Positions 20,847 through 29,182 of a stretch of 64,000 nt of DNA are shown piece after piece (within the stretch, counting starts at the first letter, position 1; each line of letters opens with the position of its first letter). A program made the translations under genes and the position numbers. The notes under the pieces are model-generated. The model searched no databases. It worked only from the letters and a program-made list of their open reading frames with translations, and had not been told where the DNA came from. This DNA comes from Streptomyces sp. HUAS YS2 (GTDB lineage: Bacteria; Actinomycetota; Actinomycetes; Streptomycetales; Streptomycetaceae). The DNA is taken from NCBI RefSeq assembly GCF_033343995.1, contig NZ_CP137573.1, positions 4,993,001 to 5,057,000 on the forward strand, read 5' to 3'.

Positions 20847-20862
20847 AGTGGTGTAGACCAGT
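20847..20862 (-). promoter_or_regulatory. dre-like DasR site 1 upstream of nagE2
   Basis: AGTGGTGTAGACCAGT, differing from the dre consensus at two positions. One base separates it from the second site, giving a tandem operator for DasR, the GntR regulator controlled by glucosamine-6-phosphate. Confidence 0.8.
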
Positions 20863-20931
20863 TTTAGCACGTGAGACTTAGATAAGGAACCTGCGAATTC
20901 TGTGTGTCCGGGCGGTGACGTACGGGCATGA

Positions 20932-20969
20932 CGAAAGACCCCCGGACCGTGAGGTCCAGGGGTCTTTCG
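20932..20969 (-). terminator. Terminator after nagE1
   Basis: 17-bp arms 20932-20948 and 20953-20969 (CGAAAGACCCCCGGACC with one C-A mismatch), 4-nt loop. It lies about 80 bp beyond the nagE1 stop. Confidence 0.75.
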
Positions 20970-21047
20970 CGGCTTCGGAACAGGGGTCGGAAGGCCCGGG
21001 ATCCCTGCGTTCCAGGGGGCTCCCGGCCCGCCGGGCCCCTCCCGCGG

Positions 21048-22349
21048 TTATGCCTTCGTGACGTCCCGCTCCATCTCCTCCTCCAGCTCCTCGGGCTCAC
21101 GGCCCGGAGTGGGGAGGTTGAACCTGGTGATCGCGAACCGGAAGATCACGTAGTAGACGAGCGCGAACGCGAGACCGATCGGGATGATCAGCCACGGTTT
21201 CGTCGCGAGGTTCCAGTTGATGACGTAGTCGATCAGGCCGGCCGAGAAGCTGAAGCCGTCCTTGACGCCCAGCGCCCAGGTCACGGCCATCGACACACCC
21301 GTGAGCACCGCGTGGATCGCGTAGAGCAGCGGGGCGATGAAGAGGAACGAGTACTCGATCGGCTCGGTGATGCCCGTGACGAACGACGTCAGCGCCACCG
21401 AGAGCATCATGCCGCCGACCTCCTTGCGGCGCCGCGGCTTCGCGCAGTGCGTGATCGCCAGCGCCGCCGCCGGCAGCGCGAACATCATGATCGGGAAGAA
21501 GCCCGTCAGGAACTGGCCCGCGTCGGGATCGCCCGCGAGGAACATCGGGATGTCGCCGTGGACCGTCGTGCCGTCCGGCTTCTCGTACGTGCCGAACTGG
21601 AACCAGATCGGCACGTTCAGGAACTGGTGCAGGCCGATGACGAGTAGTGCCCGGTTCGCCACGCCGAAGATCCCCGAACCCCAGAACCCGAGACCCACCA
21701 GCCAGTCGCTGAAGTTCTCGAGACCGTCGCCGATCGGCGGCCAGATCCACACGCACAGGGACGCGAAGGCGATCGCCACGAACGTCATGATGATCGGCAC
21801 GAGCCGGCGGCCGTTGAAGAACCCCAGCCAGTCGACGAGCTTCTTCCGGTGGTAGCGCTGCCAGAACCAGGCCGAGAGCAGGCCGATGACGATGCCGCCG
21901 AAGACGCCGGGGTTCTGGTACGTGTACCCGCTGAACGCCTGGTCGGGGGCCAGGCAGCCGCCGTTGACGTCCACCGTGCCCCGCGGGCAGTCCTCGGGGA
22001 ACTGGCGCAGCACGTTGTAGTAGACGAGGAAGCCCACCGTGGCGGCGAGCGCCGTGGAGCCGTCCGCCTTCTTCGCCATGCCGATCGCGACACCGATGCA
22101 GAACAGCAGCGGCAGACCGAGGTTGCCGTCGAGCAGTGCGCCGCCCGCGCCCGCCATCACCTTCGCGACGTTGTCCCAGCCGAGACCGTCGGCACCGAAG
22201 ACGTCGGGCTGGCCGAGCCGGTTGATGATGCCGGCGGCCGGCAGCACGGCGATGGGCAGCTGGAGACTGCGGCCCATCTTCTGCAGCCCCTGGAAGAGCC
22301 CGTTCCACCAGGACTTCTGCGGTGGTGCGGCGGCACTCTCGCTGCTCAT
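21048..22349 (-). CDS. nagE1: PTS EIIC permease, N-acetylglucosamine type (second copy)
   Basis: 433-residue paralogue of the downstream EIIC, sharing LPIAVLPAAGIINRLGQPDVFG, GVAIGMAKKADGSTALAATVG and TGITEPIEYSFLFIAPLLYAIHA. It differs by an insert of about 20 residues with two cysteines (PEDCPRGTVDVNGGCLAP) in a loop after helix 3 and by a Trp-rich N-terminus. The second of two close ATGs (22349) is chosen because GGGAGG then sits 7 bp upstream. A dre-like site lies 20 bp above the start. Divergent from nagF. Confidence 0.9.
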   Translation of the reverse strand: MSSESAAAPPQKSWWNGLFQGLQKMGRSLQLPIAVLPAAGIINRLGQPDVFGADGLGWDNVAKVMAGAGGALLDGNLGLPLLFCIGVAIGMAKKADGSTALAATVGFLVYYNVLRQFPEDCPRGTVDVNGGCLAPDQAFSGYTYQNPGVFGGIVIGLLSAWFWQRYHRKKLVDWLGFFNGRRLVPIIMTFVAIAFASLCVWIWPPIGDGLENFSDWLVGLGFWGSGIFGVANRALLVIGLHQFLNVPIWFQFGTYEKPDGTTVHGDIPMFLAGDPDAGQFLTGFFPIMMFALPAAALAITHCAKPRRRKEVGGMMLSVALTSFVTGITEPIEYSFLFIAPLLYAIHAVLTGVSMAVTWALGVKDGFSFSAGLIDYVINWNLATKPWLIIPIGLAFALVYYVIFRFAITRFNLPTPGREPEELEEEMERDVTKA

Positions 22350-22368
22350 TGACATCCCTCCCTGGAAA

Positions 22369-22384
22369 ACTGGTGTAGACCAGT
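22369..22384. promoter_or_regulatory. dre-like DasR site between nagE1 and nagF
   Basis: ACTGGTGTAGACCAGT, a near-perfect 16-bp palindrome of the DasR responsive element type, 20 bp upstream of nagE1 and 150 bp upstream of the divergent nagF. Confidence 0.82.
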
Positions 22385-22533
22385 TGCGGTAGGCTCGCGG
22401 AGCCCGCCGGGACAGGCTTCCGGTGATCGTCATCATTCGGCAGAACGGCGGCACCCGCTCGCACAGTTGGGCCAACCGTGGGTTACCGTGACAAAGCGGA
22501 CCACTGGTGCGCAGAACGGACAGGGAGAAACAC

Positions 22534-22767
22534 ATGGCCAGCAAGGCTGAGAAGATCGTCGCCGGCCTCGGCGGCATCGAGAACATCGAAGAGGTCGAAG
22601 GCTGCATCACCCGGCTGCGCACCGAGGTCATCGACCCCAGCAAGGTCGACGAAGCCGCCCTCAAGGCCGCCGGCGCCCACGGCGTCGTCAAGATGGGCAC
22701 CGCCATCCAGGTCGTCATCGGCACCGACGCCGACCCCATCGCCGCGGACATCGAAGACATGATGTGA
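22534..22767 (+). CDS. nagF: PTS EIIB component, GlcNAc type
   Basis: 77-residue EIIB domain protein. The phosphorylated cysteine is Cys24 in the motif VEGCITRLRTEV, typical of glucose-family EIIB domains; the C-terminal HGVVKMGTAIQVVIGTDADPIAADI also fits. It accepts phosphate from a soluble EIIA and passes it to the sugar bound by the EIIC proteins encoded alongside. Stand-alone EIIB plus separate EIIC genes is the Streptomyces arrangement. ATG at 22534 with GGGAGA; a strong terminator follows. Confidence 0.93.
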   Translation: MASKAEKIVAGLGGIENIEEVEGCITRLRTEVIDPSKVDEAALKAAGAHGVVKMGTAIQVVIGTDADPIAADIEDMM

Positions 22768-22789
22768 GCACCTGACTCACATCGGCACA

Positions 22790-22817
22790 GGGCCCGTTCC
22801 GGCAGGGGAACGGGCCC
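22790..22817 (+). terminator. Terminator after nagF
   Basis: Perfect 11-bp stem, arms 22790-22800 (GGGCCCGTTCC) and 22807-22817, 6-nt loop, then TTCGTC. It isolates nagF from rph. Confidence 0.8.
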
Positions 22818-22844
22818 TTCGTCATGGCAGCTAGGCTCAGGGGC

Positions 22845-23576
<732 letters not shown>

Positions 23577-23601
23577 GACGCCGCTGCGTCTGAAACGGTA
23601 C

Positions 23602-23627
23602 GGGCGCACGGATCGAACCGTGCGCCC
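23602..23627 (+). terminator. Hairpin after rph
   Basis: Perfect 10-bp stem, arms 23602-23611 (GGGCGCACGG) and 23618-23627, 6-nt loop, extended by a further ACGG/CCGT-like pairing. It lies 25 bp after the rph stop. Confidence 0.65.
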
Positions 23628-23660
23628 CGTCCAGTCATACGAACTTGGGGGGACCCGAAC

Positions 23661-24041
23661 GTGAAGCGCCGCTCCATAGCCCTCGCCGTCGCCACGGCAG
23701 CCACACTCACCGGCCTGGTGGGCTGCGGCGCACTCGACAAGGCGATGGACTGCGTCAAGACCGCCGACGCGATCGCCACCTCCGTCAACAACCTCCAGCA
23801 GGCCGTCAGCACGGGGACGAACGACGCGACCCAGATCGAGGAGTCGCTGAACACCATCGACACCGAACTGGGCAACCTCAAGAACACGACGGACAACGCG
23901 GACCTCTCCAAGGCCGTCGACGACCTCACCAAGGGCGTCGAAACCGTCCGCACCGCGGTCAAGAACGGCGACACCACCCCCGACATCAAGCCCATCACCG
24001 ACGCGGCCACCGAGATCGGCAAGGTCTGCACGCCGGGATAA
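23661..24041 (+). CDS. Small secreted lipoprotein with coiled-coil character
   Basis: 126-residue protein with a lipoprotein signal peptide (MKRRSIALAVATAATLTGLVGC, lipobox LVGC at about residues 19-22). The mature part is rich in Thr, Asn, Asp and heptad-like Leu/Val (NNLQQAVSTGTND, IDTELGNLKNTTDNADL), suggesting a helical bundle. Two further cysteines (CVKTAD and KVCTPG) might pair. Function unknown. GTG start with GGGGGGA upstream; it sits between rph and rdgB. Confidence 0.8.
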   Translation: MKRRSIALAVATAATLTGLVGCGALDKAMDCVKTADAIATSVNNLQQAVSTGTNDATQIEESLNTIDTELGNLKNTTDNADLSKAVDDLTKGVETVRTAVKNGDTTPDIKPITDAATEIGKVCTPG

Positions 24042-24049
24042 TCGAGGGC

Positions 24050-24652
24050 ATGACCCGTCTCGTCCTCGCCACCCGCAACGCGGGCAAGATCACCGAACTC
24101 CACGCGATCCTCGCCGACGCAGGCCTCGACCACGAACTCGTCGGCGCGGACGCGTACCCCGACGTGCCCGACGTCAGGGAAACCGGCGTCACCTTCGCCG
24201 AGAACGCCCTCCTCAAGGCCCACGCCCTCGCCCGGGCCACCGGGCTGCCCGCGATCGCCGACGACTCCGGCCTCTGCGTCGACGTCCTGAACGGCGCCCC
24301 CGGCATCTTCTCCGCCCGCTGGGTCGGCAAGCACGGGGACGACCGCGCCAACCTGGACCTCCTGCTGGCCCAGCTGACCGACATCGACGACGCCCACAGG
24401 GCGGCCCACTTCACCTGCGCGGCAGCCCTGGCTCTCCCCGACGGCACGGAACGGGTGGTGGAAGGCCGCATGCCGGGCGTCCTCCGCCACGAACCCGTCG
24501 GCGGCTACGGCTTCGGCTACGACCCCATCCTCCAGCCGGACGGCTACGACGTGACCTGCGCCCAGCTGACCCCGGACGAGAAAAACGCGATCAGCCACCG
24601 AGGCAAGGCCTTCAGGGCGCTGGTACCGGTGGTACGGGAGTTGGTCAAGTAA
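24050..24652 (+). CDS. rdgB: Non-canonical purine NTP pyrophosphatase (dITP/XTPase)
   Basis: 200-residue HAM1/RdgB-family house-cleaning enzyme that hydrolyses dITP, ITP and XTP. Family motifs: LATRNAGKITELHAIL at the N-terminus, FAENALLKAHALARATGLPAIADDSGLCVDVLNGAPGI centrally (quoted here only as a location, residues about 43-85), GYGFGYDPIL and SHRGKAFRAL at the C-terminus. ATG at 24050 starts 9 bp after the lipoprotein stop. Confidence 0.96.
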   Translation: MTRLVLATRNAGKITELHAILADAGLDHELVGADAYPDVPDVRETGVTFAENALLKAHALARATGLPAIADDSGLCVDVLNGAPGIFSARWVGKHGDDRANLDLLLAQLTDIDDAHRAAHFTCAAALALPDGTERVVEGRMPGVLRHEPVGGYGFGYDPILQPDGYDVTCAQLTPDEKNAISHRGKAFRALVPVVRELVK

Positions 24653-24653
24653 G

Positions 24654-24737
24654 TGCGGCCGGGGGGACTCGAACCCCCACGGGTATTACCCCACTGGGAC
24701 CTAAACCCAGCGTGACTGCCAATTCCACCACGGCCGC
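24654..24737 (-). tRNA. tRNA-Leu (anticodon UAG)
   Basis: 84-nt type II tRNA on the minus strand. Acceptor arms GCGGCCG and CGGCCGC pair fully with discriminator A. The anticodon stem CTGGG/CCCAG encloses the loop TTTAGGT, giving anticodon TAG for CUA codons. The variable arm is TGGGGTAATACCCG-like and the T-loop GTTCGAGTC is canonical. CCA is not encoded. CUA is a rare leucine codon in this GC-rich genome. Confidence 0.95.
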
Positions 24738-24809
24738 TTGCTGCCCGGCCATGCTACTGGCCGGGCAGCGTCGTTCAACGATCGGTCGTGCAGGATCTGA
24801 CGCCTGGGC

Positions 24810-25277
24810 TCAGATACCCAGGTCCTTGATGATCTTGGCGACGTGGCCGGTGGCCTTGACGTTGTAGAGGGCTCGTTCGACCTTGCCGTCCTCGTCGACG
24901 ACGATCGTCGAGCGGATGACGCCCGTCACGACCTTGCCGTACAGCTTCTTCTCGCCGAAGGCGCCGTACGCCTCCAGGACCTTCTTGTCCGGGTCGCCGA
25001 CCAGCGTGACCTTCAGGTGCTCCTTCTCACGGAACTTGGCCAGCTTCTCCGGCTTGTCCGGGGACACGCCGATGACGTCGTAGCCGGCCTCGGCGAGGAG
25101 GTCGAGATTGTCGGTGAAGTCGCACGCCTGCTTGGTGCAACCCGGGGTGAGGGCCGCCGGGTAGAAGTAGACGATGACCTTGCGGCCCTTGTGGTCCGCG
25201 AGGGAGACCTCGTTGCCGTCCGCGTCGGGCAGGGTGAAGGCGGGGGCGGTGTCGCCGGGCTGCAGTCGCTCGCTCAT
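24810..25277 (-). CDS. bcp: Thioredoxin-dependent peroxiredoxin (BCP/PrxQ)
   Basis: 155-residue peroxiredoxin Q. Peroxidatic Cys47 and resolving Cys52 are in the PGCTKQACDFTDN motif, the one-to-five spacing of atypical two-Cys BCP enzymes. It reduces hydroperoxides using thioredoxin. The ATG at 25277 (MSERLQPGDTAPAF) has GGAG upstream; a longer in-frame upstream extension is rejected. Divergent from the DUF3618 gene. Confidence 0.95.
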   Translation of the reverse strand: MSERLQPGDTAPAFTLPDADGNEVSLADHKGRKVIVYFYPAALTPGCTKQACDFTDNLDLLAEAGYDVIGVSPDKPEKLAKFREKEHLKVTLVGDPDKKVLEAYGAFGEKKLYGKVVTGVIRSTIVVDEDGKVERALYNVKATGHVAKIIKDLGI

Positions 25278-25399
25278 GGCTCTCCTCGGGAATCTGGGGC
25301 GTACGCCACACGAGCCTAATGGGGGTCTGGGACGACCCCGCGGCGGCGAAGCTGACAGACTGTTCATCAACGACCGATTACGACTACGGAGGCAGCGCG

Positions 25400-25720
25400 G
25401 TGTCGGACGCCAGGACCCCTGCGCAGATCGAGGCGGACATCGTCCGCCGGCGCGACCAGCTTGCCGTCACTCTCGACGAGATCGGTATTCGGATGCATCC
25501 GAAGACGATCATCGGCGATGCCAGGGCGAAGGCCGCCTCCACGGTGGAGCAGACCGCCGGGCGGGCGTTCGCCGCCGTCCAGCGGACCGTGGACGACGTG
25601 AAGGCCCGGTTCACGCACGAGGACGGCGCGCCGCGTCTGGAGCGCGTGGTGCCGGTGGCGCTGGCCGTCGTCGGTGTGGTCGGTCTGCTCGCGATCTCCT
25701 CGCGCAAGCGCAAGGGCTGA
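25400..25720 (+). CDS. DUF3618 domain membrane protein
   Basis: 106-residue protein with the DUF3618 opening SDARTPAQIEADIVRRRDQLAVTLDEI, a helical middle (RAKAASTVEQTAGRAFAAVQRTVDDVKARF) and a single C-terminal transmembrane helix (VVPVALAVVGVVGLLAIS) followed by a basic SRKRKG end. The actinobacterial family has no assigned role. GTG at 25400 is chosen because GGAGG lies 9 bp upstream; an in-frame ATG at 25319 would start within the bcp promoter region. Confidence 0.85.
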   Translation: MSDARTPAQIEADIVRRRDQLAVTLDEIGIRMHPKTIIGDARAKAASTVEQTAGRAFAAVQRTVDDVKARFTHEDGAPRLERVVPVALAVVGVVGLLAISSRKRKG

Positions 25721-25756
25721 CCGGGGCATGACCCGCGAGACGTGTAGGTTCGACGC

Positions 25757-26095
25757 GTGAGCGAGAACACCCACGACAAGCTGCCCATCCGGATGCTCCA
25801 CGACCGGGTGCTGGTCCGGACCGACTCGCCGGAGGGCGAGCGGCGCTCCGGCGGCGGCATCCTGATTCCGGCGACGGCGGCGGTCGGCCGTCGGCTGGCC
25901 TGGGCGGAGGTCGTCGCGGTCGGCCAGAACGTGCGGACCGTGGAGATCGGTGACCGGGTGCTGTACGACCCCGAGGACCGCGCGGAGGTGGAGGTGCGCG
26001 GCATCGCGTACGTCCTGATGCGCGAGCGCGACCTGCATGCCGTCGCCGCGGACCGCTTCGAGGGCACCAAGGACTCGACCGGCCTGTATCTGTAG
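25757..26095 (+). CDS. GroES-like co-chaperonin family protein
   Basis: 112-residue protein of the GroES (Cpn10) beta-barrel fold: LPIRMLHDRVLVRTD, the mobile-loop position ERRSGGGILIPATA, AEVVAVGQNVRTVEIGDRVLYDP and the closing RERDLHAVAAD. It is not next to groEL and lengthens the C-terminus (FEGTKDSTGLYL), so it is probably a divergent paralogue rather than the main groES. GTG start; a perfect terminator follows. Confidence 0.88.
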   Translation: MSENTHDKLPIRMLHDRVLVRTDSPEGERRSGGGILIPATAAVGRRLAWAEVVAVGQNVRTVEIGDRVLYDPEDRAEVEVRGIAYVLMRERDLHAVAADRFEGTKDSTGLYL

Positions 26096-26110
26096 TTCGG
26101 AGTACCGATC

Positions 26111-26142
26111 AAAGGCCTGGTGACCATGGTCACCAGGCCTTT
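26111..26142 (+). terminator. Perfect 32-bp palindromic terminator
   Basis: AAAGGCCTGGTGACCA and its exact reverse complement lie back to back, followed by TTGCC. It ends the GroES-like transcript and, being symmetric, also insulates the guanidine riboswitch region downstream. Confidence 0.8.
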
Positions 26143-26168
26143 TGCCTTCGTTTTGCTACCGTGGAGGC

Positions 26169-26212
26169 ACCCGACGAGACGCGCCGTACCGGGTCACACG
26201 CAAAGACGACGC
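26169..26212 (+). ncRNA. Guanidine-III (ykkC-III) riboswitch aptamer
   Basis: The 44-nt segment closely matches the guanidine-III aptamer I recall (CCGGACGAGGUGCGCCGUA then CCCGGUCA, ACAAGACGGCGC). Here it reads ACCCGACGAGACGCGCCGTA from 26169, then CCGGGTCA and AAAGACGACGC. Stem P1 pairs ACCCG with CGGGT; the pseudoknot pairs GCGCCGT with ACGACGC with one C-A mismatch. It lies 45 bp before the start of an SMR guanidinium exporter, the classic target gene. The 3' pseudoknot strand is also complementary to the 8 bases just before the ATG. Confidence 0.88.
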
Positions 26213-26249
26213 ACCGGTTCGATCCGTTGTTCCGTCTCGCGGAAGGTAT

Positions 26250-26257
26250 GCGTCGTC
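26250..26257 (+). promoter_or_regulatory. Start-codon sequester of the guanidine riboswitch
   Basis: GCGTCGTC directly precedes the ATG and is the exact reverse complement of GACGACGC (26205-26212), the 3' strand of the aptamer pseudoknot. The two pairings exclude each other, so ligand binding would free the ribosome site GGAAGG (26241-26246). This is inferred from complementarity. Confidence 0.65.
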
Positions 26258-26578
26258 ATGGCCTGGGTTCTTCTCATCGTCGCCGGTCTCCTCGAGGTCG
26301 GCTGGTCCATCGGCATGAAGTACACGGACGGCTTCACCCGTCTCTGGCCGAGCGTCCTGACGGGCGCGGGGATCGTCGCCTCCATGCTGTTGCTCTCGCA
26401 GGCCGCGAAGAGTCTGCCCATCGGTACGGCGTACGGCGTGTGGGTCGGTATCGGCGCGGCGGGTGCGGCGGTGCTGGGGATGGTCGTGCTGGGTGAGCCG
26501 GCGACCGCCGCCCGGATCTTCTTCGTCTGTCTGCTGCTGGTGGCCGTGGTCGGCCTCAAGGCGACCTCGGGTCATTAG
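26258..26578 (+). CDS. gdx: Guanidinium exporter, SMR family (Gdx/SugE)
   Basis: 106-residue four-helix small multidrug resistance protein. It has the Gdx/SugE subtype features: MAWVLLIVAGLLEVGWSIGM with the essential Glu13, KYTDGFTRLWPSVLT, KSLPIGTAYGVWVGIGAAGA and GEPATAARI. Gdx proteins export guanidinium in exchange for protons, in agreement with the upstream guanidine-III riboswitch. ATG at 26258 with GGAAGG 11 bp upstream. Its TAG stop overlaps the stop of the convergent PBP gene. Confidence 0.94.
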   Translation: MAWVLLIVAGLLEVGWSIGMKYTDGFTRLWPSVLTGAGIVASMLLLSQAAKSLPIGTAYGVWVGIGAAGAAVLGMVVLGEPATAARIFFVCLLLVAVVGLKATSGH

Positions 26579-28998
26579 GGGCGTCCGTTCGGTCCCGCGC
26601 CCGGTCCCGCGTCCGGCTGCGGCTGTCCGGGTGGGGCGGGCGGCGCGGGCGGCCGGTCAGCCGTGCCCGTCGTGCCGCCGATCCCGCCCCCGGTTCCCGG
26701 CCCTGTCGCCGTCCCCGTCGCGGTTCCCGTTCCGGCGCCGCCGACCGTCGGACCGTCCGGTCCCGGTCCGGTCGGTGCCTGCTGCTGACGCCCGGCGCCG
26801 GGCGTCGTGTCCCGGCCGCCCGGGGTCTTGCCCTGCGGCCCGCGTGGCCCCGCCTGCGGCCCGAGGAGTTCCTCGTCCGACTGGCCGTCCTGCTGGTCCT
26901 GCTGTCCGGGTTCGGTGCCGTCGCCGGGGCCGAACGGGTCCTGCATGCCGTCCGGGAACGTCATGTCCTCGGCGCCGGCCGCGAGCCGCAGGTCGAAGTC
27001 CGTGGCCTCGGTGTCCTCCAGTGCCTCGCGGGTGAACTGTGCCCAGATCTCGGCCGGTGCCCCGCCGCCGTTGACGCGCGGCAGTCCCATCGCCCCGTAC
27101 AGCGGCTTCTGCGCGCCGGTGTCCGGGTCCTGGCCCATCATCGCGACGACGGTGGCGAGGTCGGGGGTGTAGCCGGCGAACCAGGCGGCCTTGTCGTCCT
27201 CCGCGGTCCCGGTCTTGCCGGCGGCGGGCCGGCCGGCGGCGAGCGCGGCGGTGCCTGTGCCGCCCTCGACGACGCCGCGGAGCATGGCGGTGGTGGTGTC
27301 GGCGGCCTCCCGGGCGACGGCCTGCCGGCGCGCGGCGGCGGGCAGCTCGACCTCCTGGCCGTCCTTGCTGACGGCGGCGACGAGCGTGTACGTGCCGTGT
27401 TCGCCGTGGTTGGCGAGGGTGGCGTACGCCTCCGCCATGTCGAGGACGCTGGCGGTGGCGGGGCCGAGCGCGATGGACGGGGAGGCGGTGAGGTCGGGGG
27501 TGTTCTGCGGCAGGCCGAGGGCGACGGCGGTCTTGCGGACCTTCGTGGGGCCGACGTCGACGGCCATCTGCGCGTACACGGAGTTCACGGACTTGTCGGT
27601 GGCCTCGCGGACGCTGATCTGTCCGTACGAGCCTCCGTCCTCGTTCTCGGGGGCGTACGAGGGGCCGTTCCAGCCTTCGACGGGGCGCCGGTCGCTGCCG
27701 TCGTAGAAGGCGTTCGGGGTGATGGGCCGGCCGTCCTGGGTGTGTGCGCCGTGTTCCACGGCCGCCGTGAAGACGATCGGCTTGAACGTCGAACCGACCT
27801 GGTAGTCGCGGCGGGTGGCGTTGTTGACGTACTGCTTGGTGTAGTCGATGCCGCCGTACATGGCGACGACGTGTCCGGTGCCGGGGACGACGGCGACGCC
27901 GCCGACGCGGACGTTCCGGTCGGTCTCGTTGCCGTTCCGGTCGAGCCGTGACATGACCTGGTCGTCGACGGCGCGGACGAGGGCGTCCTGCTTCGTCTTC
28001 TCCAGGGTGGTGGTGATGCGGTAGCCGCCGCGGGCGAGGGTGTTCTCGTCGAGGATGCCGCGGCCGGTGAGGTAGTCCTCGACGGCCTGGACGACGTAGC
28101 CGCGCTGTCCGGAGAGGCTGGTGACGGGCCGGGCCTTGTGCGGGGCGGGGAACTTCATGGCGGCCCGTTCGGCAGGGGTGAGCCAGTTCTCCGCGACCAT
28201 GCCGTCGAGGACGTAGTGCCAGCGGGCGACGGCGTTCGCGCGGTTCTCGGGGTGGGTGGCGACGTCGTAGACGCTGGGGGCGTTGAGCAGGGTGGCGAGG
28301 TAGGCGCTCTGGGCGGTGTCGAGGTGCTCGACGTCCTGGCCGTAGTAGGCGCGGGCGGCGGCCTGCACGCCGTACGCGTTGCGGCCGAAGTAGCTGGTGT
28401 TGAGGTACCCCTCGAAGATCTCGTCCTTGCTCTTCTCGCGGTCGAGTTTGATCGCGATGAAGAACTCCTTCACCTTGCGGGTGACGGTCCGTTCCTGGCC
28501 CAGGTAGTAGTTCTTGACGTACTGCTGGGTGATGGTGGAGCCGGACTGTTTGCCCTTGCCGGTGACGGTGTTCCAGGCGGCGCGGAGCATGGCCTGCGGG
28601 TCGACGGCGCGTTCGGAGTGGAAGTCGCGGTCCTCGGCGGCGAGGACGGCGTGCCGCAGGGGTGCGGGGATCCGGTCGAGGCGGACGTTCTCGCGGTTGA
28701 CCTCGCCGTCGCGGGCGAGCTGGGTGCCGTCCGCGTAGAGGTAGACGTTGGACTGCGCGATCGCGGTCGCGTTGGCGGCGGGGATGTCGACGAGCAGGTA
28801 GCCGGCGGTGAATCCGCCGGCGAGCAGCAGTCCGGTGAGGAGGAACGCGCCGAGGAGGGTGCGCCAGGAGGGGAGGAGCCGCCGGCGGGCCCTCCTCTTG
28901 GGCCGGGCGGGGGCGGTCGGGGGAGTCGGAGGGGTCGGGGGAGTGTGCACCGTCCGGTCCCGGGGTTCCCAGCCGGGCTGCTGTGGCTCGTCGCGCAT
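26575..28998 (-). CDS. Class A penicillin-binding protein (bifunctional transglycosylase/transpeptidase)
   Basis: About 807 residues. A short cytoplasmic Pro/Thr and Arg-rich N-terminus (RPKRRARRRLLPSW), one transmembrane helix (TLLGAFLLTGLLLAGGFTAGYL), a GT51 glycosyltransferase domain (AVLAAEDRDFHSE, GSTITQQYVKNYYLGQERT) and a transpeptidase domain with SxxK (GSTFKPIVF), SVN (KSVNSVYAQ) and KTGTA follow. The C-terminus is a long Gly/Pro/Thr/Gln-rich tail. It polymerises and cross-links peptidoglycan. ATG 28998 is chosen; a GTG five codons upstream is possible. Confidence 0.93.
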   Translation of the reverse strand: MRDEPQQPGWEPRDRTVHTPPTPPTPPTAPARPKRRARRRLLPSWRTLLGAFLLTGLLLAGGFTAGYLLVDIPAANATAIAQSNVYLYADGTQLARDGEVNRENVRLDRIPAPLRHAVLAAEDRDFHSERAVDPQAMLRAAWNTVTGKGKQSGSTITQQYVKNYYLGQERTVTRKVKEFFIAIKLDREKSKDEIFEGYLNTSYFGRNAYGVQAAARAYYGQDVEHLDTAQSAYLATLLNAPSVYDVATHPENRANAVARWHYVLDGMVAENWLTPAERAAMKFPAPHKARPVTSLSGQRGYVVQAVEDYLTGRGILDENTLARGGYRITTTLEKTKQDALVRAVDDQVMSRLDRNGNETDRNVRVGGVAVVPGTGHVVAMYGGIDYTKQYVNNATRRDYQVGSTFKPIVFTAAVEHGAHTQDGRPITPNAFYDGSDRRPVEGWNGPSYAPENEDGGSYGQISVREATDKSVNSVYAQMAVDVGPTKVRKTAVALGLPQNTPDLTASPSIALGPATASVLDMAEAYATLANHGEHGTYTLVAAVSKDGQEVELPAAARRQAVAREAADTTTAMLRGVVEGGTGTAALAAGRPAAGKTGTAEDDKAAWFAGYTPDLATVVAMMGQDPDTGAQKPLYGAMGLPRVNGGGAPAEIWAQFTREALEDTEATDFDLRLAAGAEDMTFPDGMQDPFGPGDGTEPGQQDQQDGQSDEELLGPQAGPRGPQGKTPGGRDTTPGAGRQQQAPTGPGPDGPTVGGAGTGTATGTATGPGTGGGIGGTTGTADRPPAPPAPPGQPQPDAGPGAGPNGRP

Positions 28999-29182
28999 GG
29001 GGTCATACTGCACGCCTTCCGGGCAGAAGCCGTGAATCCGGCTCGAAATGGGCTCGCGGTGCCACTCCGAGGCAGCTAAGGTCGTGCGCTTTGGCGACTC
29101 GGGGAGCGACGGGGCGGCGTGCCGCGGTTGCGCGCTGCGGTCGCGCGCTGTGGCGGCGTACGGACGGGGGGCGGGGGGCGGC

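Larger units (their letters stand above)
20743..21047. other. Intergenic region between nagE1 and nagE2 on the minus strand
   Basis: 305 bp holding two dre-like operators, the nagE2 promoter and the nagE1 terminator. No gene is visible. Confidence 0.7.

Noticed and set aside
22495-22520. A fourth dre site in front of nagF (GACCACTGGTGC)
   Set aside because: Only a partial half-site match; it lacks the central TCTAGA-like core.
24661-24700. Possible terminator hairpin after rdgB
   Set aside because: The paired bases are the T-arm and acceptor of tRNA-Leu on the minus strand.
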